Shown piece by piece: positions 21,901-34,515 of a stretch of 64,000 nucleotides of DNA; positions within the stretch are counted from its first letter, which is position 1; each line of letters starts with the position of its first letter. The notes under the pieces are model-generated. The model did no database searches, was not told the DNA's origin, and was given only the letters and a program-made list of their open reading frames with translations. Made by a program: the position numbers and the translations under genes. The stretch spans positions 1,009-65,008 of the forward strand of contig JACVRA010000239.1 in the NCBI GenBank assembly GCA_019828545.1. The letters run 5' to 3'. Origin of the DNA: Paracamarosporium sp. OC-R06-R3 (Eukaryota; Ascomycota; Dothideomycetes; Pleosporales; Didymosphaeriaceae).

Positions 21901-24900
21901 AAGTTGGAAGGCGAGGGCCGGTTCAACATGACGAATGCTGTCATCTTCGTTGTAGTGGGGACCACGGAAAGTGTAGTAGCCGGGGTAGGTTCCGTCCTTG
22001 TGACCGCAGACAAACGTAAGACGGCGGATACGGCGAGTCAAGAGCTCATCCTTGTAATCCTTCACGATTGGCAGGATACGCTCCAAGATCTCCTTGTCAT
22101 CGAAGCTCTCCACATCACGGACGGCAACATTCAGTACCCCGGTAAGCTCATCAGGCGTCTGACTGGCGTTTACCCCAGAAGTGGGAGTTCGCTTCAAGCT
22201 CATGCTCTCCTTGAGATTGACAGTGCTCTTCTTCGCGCCAAGAGCAGGGAAGATCTCGAGAGCCTTACCGATGGACTCATCCACATCGTCCAGGTATTCG
22301 ACGGGGACAACCACACCCTTGCGACTAGGCTCGCCTTCTACCTTCGAGTTGAGGTAAGAGAGGTCGCTGATGGAGTGAATGCGAGGAGGTCGCTCAAAGG
22401 CAGGGGTGCTGGGCGTGCCAGGCTGCGAAGCCTCCACAGGTAGGCCATACTCTTGCTCTCCAACCTTGCGAAGGATGAAATCCCAAGACAAGAGGTATGG
22501 TTGCTCGCCATCTGTATGGTAGTGGATGTCCTTGAGCTGGTAGGCACGGTAGGCACGGCGAGTGTACACTTCTAGAGCAGCGAGAGCCACCCACGGATCT
22601 TGGTGGACGAAGAACTGAGGCAGCACATCAAAGACAGTGTATCTAGAATCGACGACCTCTTTGATAACCTCGAAGTTGGGCTCACGGTGATCCCAACCGC
22701 TCTCGCCATATCGGGACTCAACCACGGCGGATCGGAGAATGTGCTCCATTTGGGAAGTACGCTCCTCAAGGGAAGGCATAGCACACTGAATAAGCACCTC
22801 ACGAGCTTTCAGGGAAACCTTGGCGGTCTGTCGGGATTCGAGCTCGGTCAACTTCTTGAGGGCATCCTTGAAGTACTTTGCAACATTGCCAGCACCGGGC
22901 TTGTTAGGTCGGTAAAGGTCCAAGATGGCGATAAGGAGGTTGTTCTTGGCATTGACCCTGGTGTGGGAGAGAATAGTGTGAACAACGGGAACAATGTTGC
23001 CGCGGTTTTCATCACGAAGCTTGAGGATGACCTCCTCGTCCCGGCCTGCACGGTTGGAGAACAAGTTCTCAACCGTCCAGTACTGCTCCAAAAGACGGAT
23101 CATGACGCTGTATTCATGCGCCTTGAGCCCGTCGGTGTAGCGGTCAATGATCTCGGTCAAGGGCGACAAACCAGCCTTCAAAAGCTCTGCATCGCTCTTG
23201 GGAACGTTGTCGTCAAGGAAGCGTTGGAAGGCCTTGGCAAGTTGCTTGGCAGGGAACTCTAGGCTTCGCTTGTGGGCACGCTCGACAACTTCGGACAAAG
23301 TGCTGTCAAGTTTCTGAGGCATGCGAGAGTGAAGAGCAGATGCTTGAGCGTTCCACTCGCCATACGGCAACTCAGGGTCACGGAGAACCTCCACGAGCTC
23401 TTTGAGTGTGCTCTGCATGATGACCTGGTTGTCGAAACCTTGAAGAATGTGCGTGACGACGCCAAACAGGTAGGCAAATCTCTGCGGCGGCTTGTTACCC
23501 ATGACTTGCGGTGGGCCAAGGTCGGGAAGCAAGCCCACAAACGGTTGAGCCGACTTGACCTTGGAGGGGTCGTCCAGAGCGAGTATACCGAGGATGTCGC
23601 CGGCTTCGAGTGTAGCTCCGGGTTGTTTGATGAGACTCACAATACCGTCTTCTTGTGCAATGAGCGGCATGTACATCTTCATGACCTCGACTTCAGCGAA
23701 AGGTTGTCCCTTCTTGACGTGATCGCCGTTCTCCACGCTGAACTTGACGAGCTTGCCGGGAGACGGCGTGCGGAGCTGCGTAGGGTCGTTCTCCTGTTCC
23801 AAAAGGGCCGTCTTACCATCGACGGAGACACGGGTGGCGCCAACTTCCTCCTTCCAATACACGCTGTGGGACTTTCCGCTCAGAAGCACGAGAAGACCGC
23901 CATCGGCGAGCGCCCTTACGCCAACGGAGCACTTGGAACCATTGATAAAGAGTGTGAAGCTGTCGATGCTAGATCGGGTTGCGGTGAACTTGTACCGGTA
24001 ACCTTCATAGATGAAATCTATGGGGAACACGGTCTTGAGTACGTCTTTGGAAGGAACCTGACCCTTTTCTAAGCTGGTCTTGTATTCGGAAATGCAAGCT
24101 TCGCTCGCAACGTGAGCTTTGGTAACCGCGCCGCAGATGACGGCGATCATGGGATCAGGACGCTCGGCCGTAAGTCTCTTAGAGATGAGCTCATCCAACC
24201 AACCAGTAGTGATTGTGTTGTCTTCGAAAGCAGGGGTTTCGAGAAGTTTGATAAGATATTCGACAGTGGTCTTGAAGTCACCACGGATACTCAGTTCCTT
24301 GAGCGCCACGACCATGTGTTTCCGCGATGCCTGTCTGTTCTCGCCGTAGGCGAAGATGTGACCAAACTGTGAATCGGAAAAGCTGTGGATACCACCAGCG
24401 GAGCTGACGGAGAAGTAACCCCAAACGTTGGAGCTACTTCTGAAGTTGAGATCGTGCATCGTACCGCCAGAAGGCTTGAAACCCTCATCTGGGTCTTCTG
24501 AGGTGATACGGCAGGCAGTGCAGTGGCCCTTGGGGGTGGGTCGTCGTTGTTTCTGCACGCTCCCCACCTTGTCGAAGTCGAAGTCTAGGGGAGTGCTGGT
24601 GTGGGGGTCAGCGCCGTAAAGCAGTCTGATGTCGCGAATGCGGTGCAGAGGGAGACCCATGGCAATCTGAAGCTGGGCAGCTGGGAGGTTGACGCCAGTG
24701 ACCATTTCAGTGGTAGGATGCTCGACCTGAAGACGAGGGTTCAATTCGAGAAAGTAGAACTTGTCGTCGGCATGTGAGTAGAGGTATTCGACGGTACCGG
24801 CAGAGACGTAACCGACGAGCTTGCCGAGAGACACAGCCGCCTTCTCCATCTCGTGGAAAGTCTTTGGTGTAGCGACCGTTACAGGCGCCTCTTCGATGAT

Positions 24901-26004
24901 TTTCTGGTGTCGTCGCTGAACGGAGCAGTCACGACCGAACAGCGAGATGTTGTTACCGTACTGGTCAGCGAGCAGCTGCACCTCCAGATGCCGTGCAGTG
25001 CCTGCGAGCTTCATGATGAAGATGGGCGAGCCAGGAATTTCCGACGCTGCAGCCTTGTACAGCGGGATGAAGTCTTCCTCACGCTCGACCTTTCGAATAC
25101 CCTTGCCACCACCACCTTCCGAGGCCTTCACCATGACAGGGAAGCCGATTCTCCTGGCTGCTTCGAGACCCTCTTCAGGTGTCTTTGTGCAGCCCTTGTC
25201 GTAGATGTGGTCTTCGACCGTGACGATGCCCTGTTCGTCGACAACGACCTGGTCCACGCCCTCTCCCGACCACGGGATGCAAGGCACCTTGGCGTGCTGT
25301 GCAACGATTGTGGAGGAGATTTTGTCTCCCAGCGACCGCATAGCGGACCCGGGAGGGCCGATGAAGACGATCTTCTTTGGCGAGGCGGCGAGCGACTCGG
25401 GGAGTTTTGGGTTTTCGGATGCGTGGCCCCTAGATGCGCGGTTAGAATCCGGGGGTGGTGGTGGTCGTTGTCGTCAATCGAGACGGAAGGAAATGCTCAC
25501 CATCCTGCCCACACGGCGTGGACGTTCATACGCTCGGCAATGTCGACAATCAGCTCGACATTGGCGTAGTTGTTGTTGTTGGTACCGCCGGGCACCTGCG
25601 TTTGTCAGCCATGGATTGGTTTTTTTTTTTTTTTGCAGGCAAAAAGGGGGACTCACCTCGACGTATTGGTCGGCCATGCGGATGTACTCTGCATTGGCCT
25701 GGAGATCCTCGGGGGTGGCCATGACGGTGAACTGGATGGCGCGCTCATCGCCAAAGGTCTCGTAGGCCCACTTCCGCACGGAGCGGATCTCCTTGACTGC
25801 AGCAATGCCGTTGTTCGCAATGAGGACATTTGTGATGACGGTGTGGCCGTCGCAGGCGGCGACAAAGTCCTTGACCTTGCCGGGGGCGGCAGCGCCGAGG
25901 TGGTTCCCGCCGATGAAGTGGGGTGCAAGGTTGTACTTTGCGGCCGACGAGCTCGGGGCACCGTTGGCAGAGCCATTGGTGCCGTTGTGGTGAGCTCCGG
26001 CCAT
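18973..26004 (-). CDS. ACC1: Acetyl-CoA carboxylase (multifunctional)
   Basis: Four exons (26004-25657, 25595-25501, 25429-20571, 20516-18973) give about 2281 residues, the normal length for a fungal cytosolic acetyl-CoA carboxylase. It makes malonyl-CoA from acetyl-CoA, bicarbonate and ATP, the committed step of fatty-acid synthesis. The order is an N-terminal biotin carboxylase ([39 protein letters not shown]), a biotin carrier domain with the biotinylated Lys in EVMKM (about residue 730), a long central region, and a C-terminal carboxyltransferase ([40 protein letters not shown]). All joins keep frame, including AGW-GHASE across intron 2. A poly-T tract lies in intron 1 (25620-25634). It is intact and essential in yeasts. 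Confidence 0.98.
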
Positions 26005-27765
26005 GGCGTTGGGAAGACGAGGGAATGTGCCCGTGCAGGGACTGCGGTGGAGGGCGGAGGTCGGAGGTGGGCCGGGACAAATTTATAGCAGAGCACGTCG
26101 GCGAGTTTTGGAGTGGTTCCCGGGGGCGTCTCAGCGCCAATTGCGCGCGCAAGCAGCCGGTGGGAGGAGCCGGTATTAGAAGAGCACGCAGCAGGCCGGG
26201 GAGCGGTCAGCGGGCGAAGCTGGCGACGCTGGGCCGGGCAAGACGCTGCGTGGGGGGGAGGGGGGGAGTGGTGGTGCTGCTGCTGCTGCTGCGGCGCTGC
26301 GTCACTGTCGCTGCGGCGCTGCGGCGACAGGGACCAAACGAGGGAAGAGGAAGGAGAGGATGCAGGGTATCGTGGGTATCAGAGGCAGCCGGGGCAGGGA
26401 GCAGGAGAAAGGGAGGCAGGCAGGGCGGGCGGGCAGCGTCTAGTTATTAAAATTCTCTGGCGGGCCCCCGAGACTCGCCCCGGAGCTGTTGAGCTGAGGC
26501 CACGCCCGACCATCGTCAACATGCAGCTCCCCCAACCCAAAGCTGCCCCTGGCCTCGCCGAGCGCGCGCCCGTGCAGCAGCGGCGCCGGAGCCCGAGGGC
26601 CGCAGCGGCGCTGTGGTTGACGGTGGACGGTTGACACACGTCGCCGCCGCCGCTCGCTGCTCGTCTGGGGTGCAGCCGGGGCGCGTTGGAATGCAGGCGT
26701 GCTTGTTGGGAGACGAGGTGCAGCCGGGCGTGGTGGTTGAGCGCACCGCCCGTCCCCAAGCCGCATCAACACGGCAGCTCGTCCTCCAACACCCCTCCAA
26801 CACTGCTACTGCACCTGCCTAACGTGCCTCGACGCCGGCGCGCCCCCTAGCCCTCCCATCATTCGTCTTCGTACTCACATACAACCACGGCGTCGTCAAG
26901 ACCCGGCTCTCCACTCACAGCCTTTCGGAGTCCGTCCGGTACCTCCAACCGCCGCCCTGCCCACGCTGCCCTGCGAGTCGCTCGAGGCAGCGTAGAGCGG
27001 TCAGAAAAAACGCTTGCAGCAGTCGCCTGCTCGGCAATCCTCAGTCAGCCGAAGCCTCCGCGACCCACACGAGCAATTCCAATTTCGCAGACGCCACCGC
27101 CAGCCCGAGCCCGAGAGCGAGACAACTTTGTGTGTCGTGTGTCGTGTGTCGTGCGGCCTGCTGTCCCCTCCGCATCTCTGTCGAAGCTCCGATGCCATGA
27201 GTAAGCCTCCGATTCCAGGGTCACGGCCCTATCCGTAGCGTGATGCAGGAATCGTACGATGGTTGCCGCTGACACCTTCAACACCATGGGCCCGTGCTCT
27301 GCCCTGTATACAAATCTCCGCTTTGGTCCTGTGCCCGTCAGAAAGCCCGTGCGCCATCCATCACCCTGCACACTCTGAGCTAAAACGTGCTTATGCCACT
27401 GCATGAATTTGCATTCAAACGCCACTGCCTACTCGGGTATCCTCTTCCCCCAGAACAAATGAAATGGTAAACTATGTGAATGAGATGGGTAACAATGCCA
27501 ACCCCAAAAAAGATGCCTTCCTGTGCGCACCTTAAGGAATAGCCGTTTCCATCCCATGTGTGTGTGTGTGTATGTGTGTGTGCAATATCATCCAAATTGG
27601 GCCGCTGAACCCCAGTCGCCTTCCATGCAGACCGTATCCCAACTCCAAGTCAATGCAAAACAAAAACCCCCCAAGATCCGATGAGTGCCCACCGAATCAT
27701 ATGCCGACAAGAAAACCCGTCATCTGCAGGAACCCGCCCAAGCTTGCACAAGTGTGCCTTCACTT
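26005..27765. other. Long GC-rich 5' region of ACC1
   Basis: The stretch runs from the ACC1 ATG to the 3' end of the nudE gene. The first kilobase is G/C-rich with purine runs and a TGC repeat at about 26273-26293. A (TG)n tract lies at 27556-27582. Overlapping open frames on both strands reflect base composition. It is probably promoter and 5' leader of ACC1 plus the nudE 3' UTR. Confidence 0.55.
27556..27582. repeat. (TG)n dinucleotide repeat
   Basis: TG dinucleotide run with a single interruption, downstream of the nudE stop codon. Confidence 0.85.
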
Positions 27766-29540
27766 CTAGAACGACTCCTCCACCTGGCTCATCTTGCGCG
27801 GTCTCGCAGGAGGACCCATGCCATGCTCACCTAGCCCTGAGCTCGTCCTCCTGCCAGCGCTTTGTCGTCGAGGGATCCCGCTCGGAGTAGGTATACCCGA
27901 CTTGTCAATCGACATGCGGCGCCCTACAGGGGTGGCTGAGCTGCTCCCATCGCTGTGGGTGTCTGTGTCGTCCCGCAAGGCGCCCGACAAGGACATGGAA
28001 TGGGAGTGACCGTGACCGCCAGACTGTCCGCTCATTGAGCTCCGCGGTCGTGGGATCCGCCCCTCCACCCCGCTGATGGACGAAGAAGCGTAGTGGCCCA
28101 ACGGTGTACGCGTGCTACTCCTACTTCCTGGTCTGTGGGACGCTGCAGAGGCCCGGCTACTCGGGCGGCTGCTGCTAGGCTCGCGCGACACTCCAAAGGA
28201 TAGGCGGCTCACGCCAGAATCCCCCGTAGTGTTTATGGCTGAGCTCGTAGAAGCTTGTGATGTTCGTTTGCTGCTTCTTCTGACCGTCACTGTATTCGGT
28301 ATGTGATGTCCAAGAGCGCTTCCGTTTCGCGGACTGGCACGTGGTGGAGTGTGTGTTGGAGCCGGCAGTCTCGACCTGACGTTGTGCACCCGCTCCTCGA
28401 GCTTCTGCATATTGCCAATTAAATTTCGAATCTGGTACAGAGAACCAGACCTTGGTAGAGCACCGGCTGACTTTCCACCCACGCTTGGCCTGCTACTCTT
28501 TTGCGCCGGGGCAGTTGTCCGGATAGAAGGCGTAGCCCTGCCGCTGGGTGTGGCTGTAGGCTTCATGGAGGTTGATATACTGGGCCCTCGAGAGTGCCGT
28601 GGCGCTCGTGAAGAGTATAAGCCAGGTCGGGGCGTAGCAGCGGGGTCCAACGCGATCGAGGTCTTCCGCTTGGGCATCGGTGTCGAAGGAATAGGCTTTG
28701 CAGCGATGGATGCTTCTGATAGCGGTGGAGATGGGGGTGTAACATCGGGGCGCAACGATTCAGGTTTCGAGTGAGGTGGCGTGGAAGCGGTTGTGGGCGA
28801 GGAGAGTGTGGTAGCAGAAGTCGATGTTTCTGAGACAGGGGAGCGAGGACGTAAAGAGTCACCAGCAAGCAGATTCGAGGTCTTGCGTTGATGATGCCCT
28901 TCTATGGTCTCCTCTGCAATACGCAGCTTTTCTTGCACTATTTCGGCCTCGATTCGCAGATCGGACAGTTCGTCCCGCAGTCGCTGGGTCTCTATTCGCA
29001 GGCCCTCACGTTCCTGTTCTCCGATCTTGATTTCTTCGTCCAACATGACGGTTCGTTCCAAAGTGACGTTGTATTTGGACTCTAGGTCCTCGAGCGATGA
29101 CGTCTGGTTGCGACCTTGGCGCTCGAGGTCGTCGTTTTGGACTTCGGTATCGCGGAGCTGGAGCTGGAGCGATCGCTGTGACTCGCGGAGGCTCGTGATC
29201 TCCTTCTGGAGCGTGTTTTGCGCATTGTTGGCTTCTGTCTTGCTCTGCTTGTACTTGGTCTGCGCGCCAACGTCAGCATCTGTGTGCGAAGCAACCCGCA
29301 GCGACGTACCTTCCACTCTTCGACTTCGAAGCCGAGCCCCTCGACCTTCTCCTTCAGCTTGCGCTCGCGTTTCTCGCTCTCCTCAATGTCCTTCTCAAGC
29401 TCTGCTTCCAGTTCCTTGCTGGAGGCCTGAAACTCCTGCAGCTCGACTTCCAGCGTCTCGTACTGCGTCTTGTAGTACGCCAGCTCTTCCTCGGTGCTGC
29501 TCCATTCGCCCCGCGCGGGCGAAGAAGAGCCGTCGGCCAT
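27766..29540 (-). CDS. nudE: Nuclear distribution protein NudE homologue
   Basis: Exons 29540-29310 and 29259-27766 with a 50-nt intron encode about 574 residues. The N-terminal 190 residues form a continuous coiled coil starting [23 protein letters not shown], which is the NudE/Ndel1 signature. The rest is a Ser/Pro/Arg-rich disordered tail with many possible phosphorylation sites, ending KMSQVEESF. NudE binds Lis1 (NudF/Pac1) and dynein and guides nuclear migration along hyphal microtubules. The long basic tail is usual for filamentous fungi. The start [13 protein letters not shown] fits the family. Confidence 0.93.
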
Positions 29541-30163
29541 GGCGTGGGTGCGATGTCAGCGCTGGCCGGGCGTCGCAGAGCGGGGGGCGCCCGGGCGCGG
29601 TGCAGGAACAGAGGCTGTGAGGAGAGGCGAGGATGCGCTGCGCGGTGCGGCGAGAGGCAAGTGAGAGGCAGATGGTTCCTCCCTTCTGCGGCTGTTTCAC
29701 GTCGGGGGCATGCGGCGTCGACAACAAGCAAGCGAATTCAGCCGCGAGGCTTGAGCCGCGTAGGGCGTCGCAAATGGAGGATCTGGTGCTGTCCCTGTGC
29801 CGGTTAGTAGTTAGTATCCGGGGGCTCGAGGCGGAGGCGCCGTGGTGGTGTTGTCGAGGGGTCGTTTGTTGACCCGCCAGCCTCTTGCTTTCCCGCGTGG
29901 CTGAACGGTTTCGGTGGAAACGAAGCTAGGCTCGAAATGACCGCATCACGCTGGCACCCAGCCCGTCCTTTTGCCTGCGCAGCATTTCACCTCCAAGGGA
30001 GTTGCGCTTGGTGCGTTGTTCTTATTGCGACTCGATTATCTGACTATGCTGTTCGCATCAACCTGAAACGCCTCGACTCCTGGCCAAATTCCAATCTGCC
30101 GCAAATATGCCGAGCCCAACCGTGGTAAACTACCTATGTACAACATCGCATCCGCTTCGACCT
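29541..30163. other. Intergenic
   Basis: 5' flank of nudE and 3' flank of the carrier gene, both on the minus strand. No gene seen. Confidence 0.6.
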
Positions 30164-31536
30164 TCACTCCTCGCCGCCAAGCTTCTCCTGCACCTGTTTC
30201 GAAGCGTTGCTGGCCGCCTGCTTCCCTTTCTCAAGCAGCTCCTCTGAATTCGACACCACTTCTTGCACCTTCCGAGCAGCAGACTCAGCGACTTCCACGC
30301 CCCTTGCATACGCGTGTCCAGCCTGCTCTTTCCCCTGGTCGTATGCATCCTGTGCCTGTTCAGTCGCCATCTTCGCCAACTCCTCCGGGCTAGGATACCG
30401 CTTGAGCGACTTTAGGATGAGGTAGTATACGTTGATGATGACAGTGTGAATTTGATCTTTCATGAGCATTGCAATACCGTGTGAGAAGAACCCCTTCAGC
30501 ACTTCTGCTCCTAGGCCTTGATAGAGCGCCCACAAACCTTCGGTTTCGGCAATACGGAGAATAGTGCTGAAGACGGTTCGCTGGCGCGCTTGGGCGGTTC
30601 CAGACCGGCCAGCGTCTTCAGTCTTCTCCGTCTCGGATGTAGGACCTGTTGCCTGCAATGGTTTCTGTGAGGATACCTGAGCGCGTGTCTTTGCAAGCGA
30701 GAACGGATACGTGATGGTAGAAGCGAGCGCCTTGCTGACTGCCGCAATGAGGAAAGTAGTCCGAGCCCCCGGGTCAGACCGCCTGTCTCTCGACACAAGC
30801 AGCCGTAATAACATCTTGTGAAGTAGAAACGTAATGGAGGGGTTGAGCGTCAACACCAGGCTTGCGGAATAACCCGACCAGAATCCTTGCAAACCCTTCT
30901 CGTCTCTGATCTGTAAAGCGATATCCTTGGCGCTCAATTTGGGTGAAATCGACGATGTAGGATTTTGTGCGTGAATCAAAGCAGCAGTCTGCTTCCGCGT
31001 GACGACGTTCTGTATCGGCGTCGTCCATAGCTTCGCAAATGCCCCGGCGACAACGCCAACACCAATCTCATCCAAAGCTGACAGCTTACGCGACCCTTGT
31101 GCTACCCTCCTCTTTTCGCCCACATACGAGTATGCAAAGAAGAACAGGAAGCTGTCTGCGACTCCTTTTAGCATCTCCTGCCAAATACCGCTATAGAATG
31201 CCCCAACCCCTCCTTCATTCTCGTAGATCTTCCCAACTGCATCGAGGATGCCTCTGTACTCGGCATTTCCATCACCGATCTGGAATTGCTTCTGCACCTG
31301 GAGTCGCGTAATCACTAGGTCAAGGGGATAGGTTATTAGTTTGGAGATGGCAGTGCCCGCAGCACCTGACGTCGCATGCCCAAGTGCAGGTAATGCAGGT
31401 CCTGTCACGTTTTTACGCGACGCCTCTTCATTCGATACGTGATACAGCGTGAAAGCATCCTATTTGGATCAGCACTCACTCCCCTGAAGCGCACGTGTGT
31501 GGAGCTTACAAGCTGCGAATTGTAGACGTACGTCAT
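30164..31536 (-). CDS. Peroxisomal-type mitochondrial carrier family protein (PMP47/ANT1-like)
   Basis: Exon 1 is only 27 nt (31536-31510, MTYVYNSQL). A 50-nt intron leads in phase 0 to exon 2 (31459-30164), giving 440 residues. Without exon 1 the frame has no ATG before the first transmembrane helix, which supports this start. Carrier features are ATSGAAGTAISKLITYPLDLVITRLQ, a second repeat with KLWTTPIQNVVTRKQT and GFWSGYSAS, and a third with TYPFSLAKTRAQ and LWALYQGLGAEVLKGFFSHG. This combination resembles the peroxisomal ATP/AMP or CoA carriers PMP47, PMP34 and Ant1. Such a carrier supplies nucleotide or cofactor for fatty-acid activation in peroxisomes. The last 85 residues are a charged, Ala/Gln/Glu/Lys-rich helix not found in a basic carrier. 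Confidence 0.85.
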
Positions 31537-32628
31537 GGCAGCGACTGTGTGTCTTGCAGACAATCTAAGCGCTGTTGCGCACGAGGACTTAGCTTTGATG
31601 GATCCTGCAACGAGCGCGCTCCGGTCTGAAGACAGAGTAAATGCGTGGTGATGTCGAATGTTCCGCTCCTTTGTGACATGCGTCGAGACGTCATCTGGAG
31701 CTCGGATATCCGAGGCTCGAAGCTCATGAAAGACCCCGGGCCTCGCTCATCAACACACCATCACATGATTAATGTCTTGAAAAAAGAAGCAAGAAAGAAA
31801 GAAACGTAACGGACTACGAAACTCTCATGCTTGTGCCAACTTGATTTTCATTGTGATTTCTAGTTTCTTGGTTTTTTTTTTATTGGTCATTTCAAATTCG
31901 CACCATTGCAAATAAAACCGTTTACACAATGCATTCCGGATGATACTTATTAGGATACAGAGTAAGAGTAACTATATTTGCTCCCCTTCTGACTTTATCT
32001 GACTTTCTCCACATCCATAGAGCGTTAAGAAGCTATTGGCCCATAACAAGGCCTAGTGTACGGTGATTCGCTCGCCACTCGTTCAGCAAGCATCCGCGAA
32101 AGTGTACTCACCAAACCACCTTCAGCGCAGGGCTTGGTTTTCTCGGTAGGTTGAGAACACCGTACAGGCAACCAACGTTATACTACATGTTACACGAAAG
32201 GCCGATCTGGCTGTGACCTTGCATAGGTGGAATGCAGCATGCTTGCAGGGAGAAGAATCTAGACCATCACTATGAGAGCGTGGGCAATGTGAAGAGACTG
32301 TAAGTTGGATGTTCATACAGAACATGATTTTTTCAGGACACAAAGACGCCGCCACAGCTTAATCACGTGCCATAGAATTTGGACCGCCATGCATCCCAGA
32401 GCTTCATGCGAAACCTTCGCCTTGTATTGCTGAAAAATGCTCTGTGTATCTCCTTAGACATCCCCGCTGTTTACATAATCGTATCCTCGAAAACCATTCG
32501 CCATGCACATTCTCTCAATCGTGCATGCCACCAACTCTCATTCTCTATGCTCTCTCTCCCTTTGTTCCTCTCAACCTTCCGTAGCAAAATTGTCTCCTTT
32601 GCATCCTCCGAGTGACTCCAAACAATCT
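31537..32628. other. Intergenic
   Basis: 5' flank of the carrier and 3' flank of the F-box gene, with short T- and A-rich runs near 31780-31880. No gene seen. Confidence 0.6.
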
Positions 32629-34515
32629 CTACTCTACATCCAACGCTCTCGCCCTAACACACCGAGTTTTGCTGCCTCCTCGTGCGACAGTTGCTATCCG
32701 ATGCTTTCTCTTACGATTGTTTTTAGCTTGTGATAGTACTGAAGCCTTGCCCTGTTTTGTCGATGGGCGCTCGAAGAAGTTAACGTCAAGCCAGTATTCT
32801 GGATCAAATGTCAGATTAGGGTAGGGACAGTCGCTTGGTACATGGAAGGTGGATGTGGTTGTCGCAGCTATGCTGAATCAGTAGATATTCTTGATGTGTG
32901 CTATACCATGGAGCCAGAATAGGTAGGTGGATATTGCTTACCTCGGTGTTTCTCTTGAAGCGGTGACTTCGGGTCCAAATGTACTGGTGCCCCGCGAAAG
33001 GCTGATACAGAACTTCGTTGACTAGCTGCAAATGAAGATAGCCAACGCGTGAATGCGCTGGTAAATCGCGGCTCTGTGACCTTCGGCAGTTCTTCCGTGT
33101 CTTTGAGGAATGAAAGGTTCACAGTGCCCTGCAGGTCAATGTCAGGATTGAACTTGAACTTGCGTGTATTTGCTGACTTTTGGGAATGTTGATCACGCCT
33201 GATGAAAGCACGTATCTCTTCTTTGGACCTCCGTCGAGGAGCACCATCATGCGTCCTTGCAACAAGGGACGAGAACTCCGCGTCTTTCTTTGTAAGGTAC
33301 CACCGCTCAAAATCAGAAAGGAATGACCAGGCATCAAGCTCCTCCAAGACATCTCCTGTGAAAGCTCCGGATCCATTGTAGCCTCGCAAAGAAATTCCGT
33401 GATTGCGCTTTAACAGATCAACGACACCTCGAAGCGGCTGCAAAAAACCACGTCCCTGATCAATAAGAAGCAGACTGTCTCTGAGGCATGCTTGGAAGTG
33501 AAGATCAATCTGACGTAAGTTTGGGAGCACGCCATTGAGGCAGGCTGTGGCCAAGTCTGGGAACCAGAGAAGAACGTAGCGATTGCAAGGCTTGAGCTGC
33601 AGATGCTGGAGGCTTGCAGGTAGCGCTTCACTAACAGCAGTAGCTTTGCGAGCCAGGCAGAGCAAAGCATCTGTGGGTATGCTTAATTGTATGAGATGTG
33701 AGAAACATGAGAGCGTCACGTTAGGCGTTTTGAACAGCGTGTTAGTACCAGCTTCGCGGATTATAAGGGTCCGCAGTTGTTTTCTAAGAAGTGCTCGTGA
33801 AACGCCCGAGAATGGATTCAGCATTCTATCATCTCCGTTACCTATACAAGGTTAGTCGGCAGTCTCAAAAACATACAGCGGCGCAACAGCCGTTGTGGAT
33901 CATCTATTGCTCCCGGACAAGCAGTAAAGCCACAGTACCCCCCGTGTTTGTTCCCTGAACGCACTCACCCAAAACCAATTGTAGCTGGACTTGTTCGCTT
34001 ATAGGTAACCTCAGGCTTAGCTCCTTTATATTCGGGCAAGATGCAATCAAAACATCAAGGAAAAACCGGTGCTCCTTGGACCACAGCAATTTGGAACCGT
34101 CTCCGTGCTCAGTGTACCTGATGACATTGTCCAAGGTTTCGGCGCCAACCATTTCACGACACTTGTTGAGATGGCTCCAGTCGGTGAACTCGAAACCATG
34201 TCTCGGGCATCCTGTGCAGGCATAGTCGTCGAGATCAACACTAATGATCTTGTCGCGGAAATCTGGACGGTCGCACAGCGTTTGGATCAATTCGCGCATG
34301 CCATATGCCGGCAACAGCACCTCTTTGACGAGCGCTTCTTGGGCGACATTGCTGAATTTGCGGCAGACGAGCGAAAGCTGGCATAGATGGCTGTTTCTAC
34401 GCAGACTCCGGGCTATGCAGAGTAGCACTTCATCTGGAAGCTGGAGCAGGCGTGCAAATTGCGGCCGGGTACTAGGTTTAGAATTCGATGGCTGGCTTCT
34501 CGTTGTTAGTGACAT
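32629..34515 (-). CDS. F-box protein
   Basis: Exons 34515-33969, 33841-32942 and 32867-32629 stay in frame and give about 561 residues. An F-box lies near residues 22-65 (FARLLQLPDEVLLCIARSL...LCQLSLVCRKFSNVAQEAL), which would dock on Skp1 of an SCF ubiquitin ligase. The following region has irregular leucine-rich segments (PNIKELSLRLPI, LRTLIIREAG, LIQLSIPTDALL, LQHLQLKPCNRY) that may form the substrate-binding face. The third exon was inferred from phase; it adds FDPEYWLDVNFFERP and a basic, nuclear-localisation-like stretch (KNNRKRKHR) before the stop. The substrate is unknown. The chosen ATG is the one nearest the F-box that lacks upstream repeats. Confidence 0.8.

Noticed and set aside
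19369..25569. Several long plus-strand open frames (up to 266 codons) inside ACC1
   Set aside because: They lie antisense to well-conserved ACC exons and show no domains; codon bias explains them.
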